58,295 nt of DNA from a virus: IMG/VR virus record IMGVR_UViG_3300049489_000494, positions 1 to 58,295 of that record. One strand, 5' to 3'. Shown here piece after piece: positions 51,959-58,175 of this stretch. The notes beneath the pieces are model-generated. The model had not been told where the DNA came from, did no database searches, and was given only the letters and a program-made list of their open reading frames with translations. How positions within the stretch are numbered: position 1 is the first letter of the stretch; every line of letters starts with the position of its first letter. A program made the position numbers and the translations under genes.

Positions 51959-52423
51959 TCAATCCGGCTCCACCGATAACCAACATATAGGTCTAGCACA
52001 ACTACCAGATGTCACCTTAACCTGAATTTCGTCATTCGCACTCATTGCTGCTGATAATCCAGTTGTAATCCCAGCTCTTGATGATGTGAGTGAGGCTGTA
52101 GTTACAGTTGTAGGTCCAGACCTCTTCTGTATTGTAACAGTGAATGTAGCATTACTCTCACATACTAGAGAGATCTCTCTTAGTATACAATTTCTCACTA
52201 CCACATAACCAGCCTTATCTGAATCCACATTGGAATTGAATTCTAGGAAGCGACCAGAGGAGGCATTACCATCGAAGCCTGCACAGATTACATATCGACC
52301 CTTAGATGAGGCATTATTATTCACCTCCTCGATAGCGGCCTGTACATCTATAGCAGTGAATCCATTAGTTGAATTATTGAATGGAGTAGATGATGCAACC
52401 TGTGACTTAATAGGACCAGACAT
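51959..52423 (-). CDS. Virion appendage protein
   Basis: The 154-residue product begins with a linker common in phage appendage proteins (SSTPFNNSTNGFTAIDVQAA followed by IEEVNN) and continues as a beta domain with a Thr/Ser-rich centre. It overlaps its neighbour by a few bases. A trimerising spike or fibre is plausible. Confidence 0.65.
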   Translation of the reverse strand: MSGPIKSQVASSTPFNNSTNGFTAIDVQAAIEEVNNNASSKGRYVICAGFDGNASSGRFLEFNSNVDSDKAGYVVVRNCILREISLVCESNATFTVTIQKRSGPTTVTTASLTSSRAGITTGLSAAMSANDEIQVKVTSGSCARPICWLSVEPD

Positions 52424-52424
52424 A

Positions 52425-52799
52425 TTAGCTCAATTCCCCTATTGCTATCTTCTTACCAGCACCACTAGCAATTAACCAGACAGCTACTCCTATAGGTAGC
52501 ATGAGGAATTCTCCCTTGAATAGTTCCATGCCAGTAGTTGTAGTTACTCCACTGGAGTAACCATAGTAGATATCATTATCTCTAGGTCTCATTACTACAT
52601 ATTTCCTATTAGCTAGAGCAGATGCTCCGACCTTCAACTCAACAGCAGTAGTTCCTATTGTTAATTCAGCATGGAGACCACTAGTTCTAGCTATATCATC
52701 TATACGTAATTGATCTAGGGTATTACCTATCGTTACTCCGGTAGTGGAGCCCCTCAGGTATACGTCATCGTTATCATCCTGTCCGAATGGAGGGCACAC
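52425..52799 (-). CDS. Beta-domain virion protein (GTG start)
   Basis: The 124-residue product ends with a domain (LANRKYVVMRPRDNDIYYGY ... FKGEFLMLPIG ... KKIAIGELS) that recurs at the C-terminus of the larger gene 53208-54335 (LTNRKYLFLYNNGEHKVYLG ... VRALELS). The start is GTG after GGAGGAGG. The shared module suggests a common head or appendage attachment or capping role. Confidence 0.7.
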   Translation of the reverse strand: MCPPFGQDDNDDVYLRGSTTGVTIGNTLDQLRIDDIARTSGLHAELTIGTTAVELKVGASALANRKYVVMRPRDNDIYYGYSSGVTTTTGMELFKGEFLMLPIGVAVWLIASGAGKKIAIGELS

Positions 52800-52850
52800 T
52801 AGTGAATTCCTCCTCCATTAGTTAATTGTATTATTAACACACTATACATA

Positions 52851-53087
52851 TCACCCCTGATTATTCTCAGATTCAGTATTAGGTTCTGTCTCTGCAACTC
52901 TAACTACCTCAAATACATTAGCTCTAATTCTAGGTATTAGTTGAGATTGAGCCCATCCTAGTAGACGTACATACTCAATCATATCTAACTGCTTAATTGT
53001 GAATTCAGCATGTGAATTAATCATATTGAGTAACTTGATTAACTTCGATACATCGTCCTCTGAGAACTTATTATTAGGTAGACTCAT
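52851..53087 (-). CDS. Small helical protein
   Basis: The 78-residue product (MSLPNNKFSEDDVSKLIKLL...) is helical with a C-terminal disordered end. It is the first gene after the promoter at 53149-53177; AGGAG precedes the ATG. Unrecognised. Confidence 0.65.
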   Translation of the reverse strand: MSLPNNKFSEDDVSKLIKLLNMINSHAEFTIKQLDMIEYVRLLGWAQSQLIPRIRANVFEVVRVAETEPNTESENNQG

Positions 53088-53118
53088 ACTACTCCTATTA
53101 CCACTCCTGAATTAGAAT

Positions 53119-53139
53119 ATGGCGGGAGCACGTATGCCC
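53119..53139 (-). promoter_or_regulatory. 5' stem-loop at the start of a predicted mRNA
   Basis: On the minus strand GGGGGCA-TACG-TGCTCCC forms a 7-bp stem with one G-U pair and a UACG loop of the UNCG class. It lies within a few bases of the start site predicted from the promoter at 53149-53177, so the message would begin with it, much as T7 late leaders begin with a stabilising hairpin. Confidence 0.5.
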
Positions 53140-53148
53140 CCACCACCT

Positions 53149-53177
53149 ATTATACATTATTGTATATGCAATGTCCA
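53149..53177 (-). promoter_or_regulatory. Sigma70-type promoter, leftward
   Basis: On the minus strand TGGACA (53172-53177, five of six) and TATAAT (53149-53154, full match) are separated by 17 nt. It lies in a 120-bp gap and would drive the gene at 53087 and those beyond, through terminase. Confidence 0.75.
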
Positions 53178-53207
53178 CTACTATCTAGTATTACATTAAC
53201 TATATAA

Positions 53208-54335
53208 CTAGCTAAGTTCCAATGCCCTAACTTCGTTAGTACCAGTAGAACTAATTGCATATATATTAATAGCAGAACCAGCTCTCATTTCCATATATGA
53301 ACGAGGAGACAGTGGGAATCCATCTGCATCTGTAACACCTGAACCACCTAGATATACCTTATGTTCGCCATTATTATATAGGAATAAGTACTTACGGTTA
53401 GTTAGATCAGATGCAATGATATCAGTAGCAGTTGTAGTGATATCCTCTACTGTATTAACTATAGCTGTATTAGCTAGAGCTACGTCACCTGATGTAGTAC
53501 TTAGAGCAACTCTTAATTCATTACTAGAATTCATTGAGAATGGGACGTAATCACCATCAGCAGCGAATGGTCCACCAGCATCAGATCTAACAGCTAGAGA
53601 CATCATACCCATATGACCGCTAGAGTGAACTGAATCCTCAGCATGAGATAGGCTCTCGATCTCACTACGGATAGCAGTAGTATCTATACGGATCTGATCT
53701 GCATCTGCTTCGATATTATCTAGGGATGTATTAGCTGATTGTAACTCAGTGATGATACTAGATGTATCTATGTCGATTGCAGCAACTGATGCTTCGATTG
53801 CATCGAGTGACGCATTAGCTAGTACTAATTGATCGTAGCTATCCTTATCGTGAACCCAGAGCTCTCCATTGGAGTTCACATTGAATGATGCATAGTCACC
53901 ATCAGCCGATGTACCAGATGATCTAGTATCACGACGAACTGCTAGACTGAATGCTCCTAGATCTCCACTGACATGGGCAGAATCCTCTGCATATACATAG
54001 TCGAAGTCTACATCTAGATCTGCTAGAACATGTAGAGCTCCGCCAGTAGATCTGAGTCTATCCCAGTTATCACCAACTGAGTCATATCCATAATTGAAGG
54101 ATCTAGAATCCAATCCCCGGAATGTATTGGCAATATTATCCGATGCTCCAGTACCACTAGTTATAGCATTACCAGAACCATCGAAGAGAGCAGATGCTAC
54201 ATTGAGCCAGTCCTCACTATTGATCGACTTCGTATCGATCAGTGTTCCTGTGTTGGTGAGTAGATGCGACCCCACCTTATCGCTGTCTGCAATTGTAGCT
54301 GCAGACGTTGCATTGAAGTGCAGTTGATCTTTCAT
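53208..54335 (-). CDS. Head-fibre or appendage-like virion protein with internal repeat
   Basis: The 375-residue product has two copies of a beta module (AEDSAHVSGDLGAFSLAVRR ... GDYASFNVNSNGELWV and AEDSVHSSGHMGMMSLAVRS ... GDYVPFSMNSSNELRV), separated by a heptad-like helical stalk (IDTSSIITELQSANTSLDNI). It ends with the capping domain shared with 52425-52799. A trimeric fibre with two knobs is likely; the target is unknown. Confidence 0.72.
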   Translation of the reverse strand: MKDQLHFNATSAATIADSDKVGSHLLTNTGTLIDTKSINSEDWLNVASALFDGSGNAITSGTGASDNIANTFRGLDSRSFNYGYDSVGDNWDRLRSTGGALHVLADLDVDFDYVYAEDSAHVSGDLGAFSLAVRRDTRSSGTSADGDYASFNVNSNGELWVHDKDSYDQLVLANASLDAIEASVAAIDIDTSSIITELQSANTSLDNIEADADQIRIDTTAIRSEIESLSHAEDSVHSSGHMGMMSLAVRSDAGGPFAADGDYVPFSMNSSNELRVALSTTSGDVALANTAIVNTVEDITTTATDIIASDLTNRKYLFLYNNGEHKVYLGGSGVTDADGFPLSPRSYMEMRAGSAINIYAISSTGTNEVRALELS

Positions 54336-54364
54336 GATTACTCCTGTATATGTGTGTGATCACC

Positions 54365-54377
54365 GAGCAATATGCTC
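54365..54377. repeat. Short hairpin between virion genes
   Basis: GAGCA-ATA-TGCTC is a five-base-pair stem in the 77-bp gap after the gene ending at 54413. There is no T run. Confidence 0.35.
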
Positions 54378-54412
54378 AGTTAGTTATTGATTGATATACC
54401 TAGCATTAATTA

Positions 54413-54763
54413 CTACGACCAACTAATAATCTCCATTAATTGACCAGATCCAGCAGATTGCACATATATTGTATATACTACTGTAGGATCTAGATTATTC
54501 TCTCTACTCATAGATCTAGGTGCCATCTCGTAGTAGTTAGCTACTGTATTTCCTGCTATATATGCTACCTGTAGTATTCTACTACCGACATTATGTAGTC
54601 TGAATCTGACAGTACCTAGAGGTAGAGTATAGGAATACTCAGTAGCTGCTGCTGGTATTGATAATCGCTGTATAATATTAGGTGATGACGCAATTAGACC
54701 ATCAACTGTAGTTGTAGTACTACCTGTATCTAGGGAGCCACCTGTAGGTGTGAACTTCGACAT
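54413..54763 (-). CDS. Small beta-sandwich virion protein
   Basis: The 116-residue product is beta-rich (AATEYSYTLPLGTVRFRLHN ... LQVAYIAGNTVANYYEM) with a flexible Thr/Gly start. It resembles phage decoration or appendage caps in composition and belongs to the group of small virion proteins here. Confidence 0.65.
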   Translation of the reverse strand: MSKFTPTGGSLDTGSTTTTVDGLIASSPNIIQRLSIPAAATEYSYTLPLGTVRFRLHNVGSRILQVAYIAGNTVANYYEMAPRSMSRENNLDPTVVYTIYVQSAGSGQLMEIISWS

Positions 54764-54783
54764 ACTAAGTAATACTCCAGTTC

Positions 54784-54803
54784 ATATCTATAGGAATAGA
54801 TAT
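54784..54803. repeat. 8-bp inverted repeat in an intergenic leader
   Basis: ATATCTAT-AGGA-ATAGATAT forms a perfect stem with a 4-nt loop, 21-40 bases upstream of the ATG at 54763. It may stabilise or separate mRNAs of adjacent virion genes. Confidence 0.5.
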
Positions 54804-54835
54804 ATTAATGCGAACTCGATTAATTACACAGCACA

Positions 54836-55483
54836 TTAACTAGTCGCCTCTATCAATCGCACATCTATAGATGTACTACCAACTGCATAGATCTCCTGAC
54901 CTGCCTCTATATCTATACCGATACACTCACCACCGCCCATCGGATAACCGATTGTAGTGGTAGCCTCTGCTAGCTTGAATCCGATGTATAGTATGGAATT
55001 AGGTGTATTATTCTTGATGACGATACCTGCCCTATCTACCAGTGCAGCTGGAATCAGTAGTGCGGGTGTAGTTGTAACTGGTGCTGGAGATGCTCTAAGT
55101 TCAGTTGCACCCAGGATACGGGCACTAGTTGTACCTGATCCCATTCCACGACCCACTACTTGTAGATTACATGATCCTGTATATTCTATAACTAATATAG
55201 AATTAGACATGGTATCTGCCGACTTCTTGAGTAGGAGATCGGTAGTAGGTGCAGTTATCTGTGGGAATCTGATGATCTCAACATCCTCACCAGGAGATGT
55301 ATACGTCAGTACATATACATCTAATGTTCCACTAGTTAGCGTACGTACGTATAATGAGACTAGTAATGAATCTGAATCTAGAACAAAGGAGACACGACGA
55401 GATCCAGAGCCTACTAATTCTCCATTGAATAGAGAATGAGACTCTGATCTACCTATACGGTAGCTATGGTTAGATGATGACAT
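54836..55483 (-). CDS. Beta-rich virion protein
   Basis: The 215-residue product has two beta regions: an N-terminal sandwich (RRVSFVLDSDSLLVSLYVRT) and a C-terminal domain (AGIVIKNNTPNSILYIGFKL ... IEAGQEIYAVG) of the same general layout as the capping domains at 52425 and 53208. It overlaps the ClpP-like gene by 14 bp. Confidence 0.67.
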   Translation of the reverse strand: MSSSNHSYRIGRSESHSLFNGELVGSGSRRVSFVLDSDSLLVSLYVRTLTSGTLDVYVLTYTSPGEDVEIIRFPQITAPTTDLLLKKSADTMSNSILVIEYTGSCNLQVVGRGMGSGTTSARILGATELRASPAPVTTTPALLIPAALVDRAGIVIKNNTPNSILYIGFKLAEATTTIGYPMGGGECIGIDIEAGQEIYAVGSTSIDVRLIEATS

Positions 55484-56039
55484 CTAATAATCCCTCAGAT
55501 AGGGCCTGATCTGCAGTCATTATATAATCACTGGTGCATCGCCTGCGCCAGTATTGAGCATTCTTACTACTATCCATCACACTACTACGTAGAGCATAGA
55601 TGTCATACATCTGCTTCCGTATAATGCGGGAATGATCAGCCCATCGTTCGAATGATATCGCCCCCGTCTCACTCGAATTAGTACCATCATGTATCATTAT
55701 TGTTGAGTGGCGTGTGGCCTCCCGTACATCTCCTGCCTGGAGAATAATGGAGGCCATCGACATTGCCTGTCCAACTACTCTGATACTTACCTCATGTGGT
55801 AGTGCACTGATGACATCGTATATCGCTATACCATGTTCCCAATCACCACCCTCAGAGTTGAGGTATATTACAATGGGCTGATCGCCCGACTTCCTTAGTA
55901 TATCTATGTTAGTGAGTGTCCTAGAGGTTAACTCCAGATCAATCTCACCGAATATGTTGATACTACGTGCTTCAACTGAGAGTCCCCATTCATGATATCG
56001 ATCAATCGAATCACCCCTTGTTGCCCTCCCCATCGCCAT
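55470..56039 (-). CDS. ClpP-like prohead-type protease
   Basis: The 189-residue product is a ClpP-fold serine protease of normal length. It has IVIYLNSEGGDWEHG near residues 56-70, Ser94 in VGQAMSMASIIL and His117 in STIMIHDG. No signal peptide is present, so it is cytosolic and probably processes virion proteins. It lies between the small terminase and appendage genes instead of next to scaffold and capsid, where such proteases are usually found. It overlaps the small terminase gene by 29 bp. Confidence 0.85.
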   Translation of the reverse strand: MAMGRATRGDSIDRYHEWGLSVEARSINIFGEIDLELTSRTLTNIDILRKSGDQPIVIYLNSEGGDWEHGIAIYDVISALPHEVSIRVVGQAMSMASIILQAGDVREATRHSTIMIHDGTNSSETGAISFERWADHSRIIRKQMYDIYALRSSVMDSSKNAQYWRRRCTSDYIMTADQALSEGLLDVII

Positions 56040-56547
56040 CCGTATTATCTCCGTCTGCTAACTGTCGTTGATTCTGATTACCAGTATTGATTGTAACACC
56101 CTGTCTATCTAACCACTGCTGGAGCTCGTGTGGACCCATTCTATTGATCCTCTCATCTAGCAACTTCTCCTTAGCATACTTCCGTGGCATCTTATCAGTT
56201 GCCTCTAGGAGTAGCTTCGCTGCATTCACCCTAGCACTTGCATTAGCATCTGGATCTACCAGTAATTGTTCTAGGGTATCTAGAGCTATATGTGCTAGAT
56301 ACTCGGTCCTCTGTCTGAATTCATCCCTATTAGTGAACCATTCCCTGAATCCAGGTTGTGACCACCACTTCGACACCCGACCGTCATTAGTTATCTGCAT
56401 CACTGCAGCTAGTGTGATTGAATTACTGTCAGTAGTGGGATTATCACCCCATACTGCCCAGTATGCTGCCTTAACCTGTCTCTGTGTCGGAGTAGGTACA
56501 TATACCATATCCTCCACCAATGCTGCTATATTACTCAGATTACTCAT
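56011..56547 (-). CDS. Terminase small subunit-like protein
   Basis: The 178-residue product has PTPTQRQVKAAYWAVWGDNP and a helix-turn-helix-like TLAAVMQITNDGRVSKWWSQ, followed by PGFREWFTNRDEF and a helical region ending with LLLEATDKMPRKY, then an Asp/Gly-rich tail. This resembles small terminases that recognise the packaging site. The GC-rich palindromes at 57274-57678 are candidate targets. Confidence 0.75.
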   Translation of the reverse strand: MSNLSNIAALVEDMVYVPTPTQRQVKAAYWAVWGDNPTTDSNSITLAAVMQITNDGRVSKWWSQPGFREWFTNRDEFRQRTEYLAHIALDTLEQLLVDPDANASARVNAAKLLLEATDKMPRKYAKEKLLDERINRMGPHELQQWLDRQGVTINTGNQNQRQLADGDNTDGDGEGNKG

Positions 56548-56565
56548 CTATATATACTCATATCA

Positions 56566-56946
56566 CTAGTGCTTCAGCTTGGGTATATCGAATCCATTGA
56601 GTCGGAGCATGGTCTCAATCTCAGCCTCAACCTCCTGCTCTAATTCGAATTCGATTGGATCATTGGCATCCCCAACTACAGCTACATGGAGGAATCGGTC
56701 CTCCGGTATATTGACCGCTAGAGTGGCTAATCCCCTCCTGGATACGTCCAGATCTCGGATATAGCCCTGAGCCTCCAACCATGTTAGATACTCTCTGAGT
56801 CGTCCTAATGGGACTCTGAGATGTCTAGAGAATGGTCCTAGCTGTATATCTACAGTATCTCCCATCCACTCCATGAACTGGAAGCGGCCCCACATTATTA
56901 GAATGAGACACTTGAATGGATTTAGTCTATGTTTTCGAGTGCCCAT
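56566..56946 (-). CDS. Winged-helix-like protein, first leftward gene
   Basis: The 126-residue product contains LGPFSRHLRVPLGRLREYLT followed by WLEAQGYIRDL, a helix-turn-helix and wing layout, and an acidic C-terminal helix (EFELEQEVEAEIETMLRL). It is the promoter-proximal gene of the virion operon, 30 bp downstream of the leftward promoter, and may regulate this region or take part in packaging. Confidence 0.65.
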   Translation of the reverse strand: MGTRKHRLNPFKCLILIMWGRFQFMEWMGDTVDIQLGPFSRHLRVPLGRLREYLTWLEAQGYIRDLDVSRRGLATLAVNIPEDRFLHVAVVGDANDPIEFELEQEVEAEIETMLRLNGFDIPKLKH

Positions 56947-56975
56947 GTTATCCTAATACTAGTTGCCATGTAATT

Positions 56976-57004
56976 ATTGTATCATAGTTAGACAGTGAAG
57001 TCAA
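56976..57004 (-). promoter_or_regulatory. Leftward sigma70 promoter of the virion operon
   Basis: On the minus strand TTGACT (56999-57004) and TACAAT (56976-56981) are each five of six matches, with a 17-nt spacer. It is about 30 bp ahead of the first leftward gene at 56946 and reads away from the promoter at 57108. Confidence 0.75.
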
Positions 57005-57057
57005 GTGTTAATTATTATTAATAGTAGTAGTGTAGTAGTGATATTACTGGTCGAACT

Positions 57058-57109
57058 AACTACTAGATAGATAACAATCGATAATTACTAGTCTATCTAG
57101 ATAGTAGTT
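57058..57109. promoter_or_regulatory. Inverted repeat overlapping the rightward -35, operator-like
   Basis: AACTACTA-GATAGA (57058-57071) mirrors TCTATC-taga-TAGTAGTT (57092-57109), an 8+6 bp interrupted inverted repeat. Its right arm ends within the TTGACA of the rightward promoter, so a bound repressor would block it. The repressor is not identified. Confidence 0.55.
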
Positions 57110-57135
57110 GACAATTCTGTGGTATGTGGTATAAT
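57108..57135 (+). promoter_or_regulatory. Perfect -35/-10 sigma70 promoter, rightward
   Basis: TTGACA (57108-57113) and TATAAT (57130-57135) both fully match consensus, with a 16-nt spacer. It points towards the early genes, but the next well-supported gene starts at 58029, giving a leader of nearly 900 nt that contains several palindromes. Confidence 0.8.
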
Positions 57136-57273
57136 TAGAACATAGAGAGACTCATAGGAGTAATCATTGATGACATAGAAATCATAGATAATCACCTCTA
57201 TGCCCCTATGCCCTACTGGCGGGGTTAATTATATGATACATAGATTCATAGTATAGTTATACACTACATAGTA

Positions 57274-57289
57274 GTATCACTAGTGATAC
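57274..57289. repeat. Perfect 16-bp palindrome
   Basis: GTATCACTAGTGATAC equals its own reverse complement. It is flanked by ACTACATAG (57263-57271), whose reverse complement recurs at 57305-57313, and by TAGATTCA/TGAATCTA arms, so it lies at the centre of a larger symmetric structure. Confidence 0.85.
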
Positions 57290-57304
57290 ATTGAATCTAA
57301 GTAT

Positions 57305-57322
57305 CTATGTAGTACTACATAG
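57305..57322. repeat. Perfect 18-bp palindrome
   Basis: CTATGTAGTACTACATAG is fully self-complementary and shares its half-site ACTACATAG with 57263-57271. Three copies of one half-site within 60 bp suggest a binding site for a dimeric protein. Confidence 0.85.
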
Positions 57323-57664
57323 CAGTACCTATTGAATAGGGGCTCACTAGGTACACTACCTCATCTCTCGACATCCTACCTATCTCTACTCCTATTCCTA
57401 CTTATATATGCATTCTACCTATTAATTGAGTACTGGTTGTCAATAATGTACCTATTCGTGGGGGCGATATTACTCGGTCTCTATAGGGGCTCTATCTATC
57501 GAATATCATTATATATAGGAGCTAGTTACCAGTCCGACTCATAGCACCTCCCCGAGAATGTGAGGGGGTAACTTGCGATCTAGTCGAACATCAACCCACT
57601 TCCCGATTGGTCGATTGGCCAGTCAATTCATATATTCGATCCTACCACCCATTCATGATGCAAT

Positions 57665-57678
57665 ACCGCACGTGCGGT
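57665..57678. repeat. GC-rich 14-bp palindrome
   Basis: ACCGCACGTGCGGT is perfectly self-complementary and stands out in an otherwise A/T-rich non-coding stretch. It could be a protein-binding or cleavage site, for example for packaging. Confidence 0.75.
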
Positions 57679-58028
57679 GACTAGTGTGTTGTGTTAGTAG
57701 TGGGGAGAAGTACGTCACCCCCCAATATCCTACGGTATACACGATGCAGTGACGCCTCTCCCTATTCATTATATACTATCCAACAATTGCCCAATTATAT
57801 GACGCATGTCTATATAGAGGGATATTCTATTAATATTCCAGTGATATCATATACATACGCACAATTAACTCATATAATTGACTAATCCATCGTCAATTCA
57901 CCCCTCAATGATTCCGCATAGTTAGCTAATCACCCCTAGAATTCATCAATGATATCACGGCTGGCATTAGTCCTGCAATATCTAGTTACGTCAGGCGATG
58001 AGTTAACCAGATAGAATGAGGTGAACTA

Positions 58029-58175
58029 ATGAGAATCGATTACTACATAGACAGCACAGGGTTCTATTGGGCTTGTATTCATAACGGTGATAGTACATAT
58101 AAGCATATCTATCTAGGTATGACTAATCGTGAGCAAACGCGAATTGATATGATACATAGATTGGGGGTGATATGA
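58029..58175 (+). CDS. Small hypothetical protein, first rightward gene
   Basis: The 48-residue product (MRIDYYIDSTGFYWACIHNG...DMIHRLGVI) follows AGGTGA at 58019-58024. Its stop overlaps the start of the GP88-like gene, which continues at position 4 after circular closure. It heads the early operon. Confidence 0.65.
   Translation: MRIDYYIDSTGFYWACIHNGDSTYKHIYLGMTNREQTRIDMIHRLGVI

Larger units (their letters stand above)
6457..57468. repeat. Dispersed 9-mer GGGGGCGAT, 16 copies
   Basis: By reading I find GGGGGCGAT on the plus strand starting at 6457, 10902, 17983, 28115, 36223 and 57460. On the minus strand the core GGGGGCGA is read from TCGCCCCC starting at 8801, 14327, 23936, 30050, 35421, 38562, 39995, 42132, 51113 and 55658. 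Each minus-strand copy is preceded by A, completing the ninth base. About 0.4 copies are expected by chance at uniform composition. It occurs in at least three reading frames (GGG GCG ATN, GGG GGC GAT and antisense) and once in non-coding DNA, so the constraint is on DNA or RNA, not protein. Confidence 0.8.
57137..58028. other. Palindrome-rich non-coding control region
   Basis: About 890 bp hold no convincing gene. Visible elements are a tandem CTATGCCC (57198-57213), TAGATTCA/TGAATCTA arms (57241-57248 and 57292-57299), perfect palindromes at 57274-57289 and 57305-57322, CCTATTGAATAGG (57328-57340), a GC-rich 14-bp palindrome (57665-57678), AATTGAC/GTCAATT arms (57876-57898), one GGGGGCGAT (57460-57468) and one minus-strand GGGGTGAT (57929-57936). 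GC content is locally higher around 57545-57730. An origin of replication, packaging site or structured leader RNA would each fit. A hydrophobic frame at 57332-57544 has no ribosome-binding site. Confidence 0.7.

Noticed and set aside
57332-57544. Hydrophobic 70-residue frame in the control region
   Set aside because: It starts with TTG, has no ribosome-binding site, and overlaps palindromes. Kept as part of the non-coding region, not as a gene.
57691-57885. 64-residue frame in the control region
   Set aside because: No ribosome-binding site, atypical composition and no neighbour coupling.
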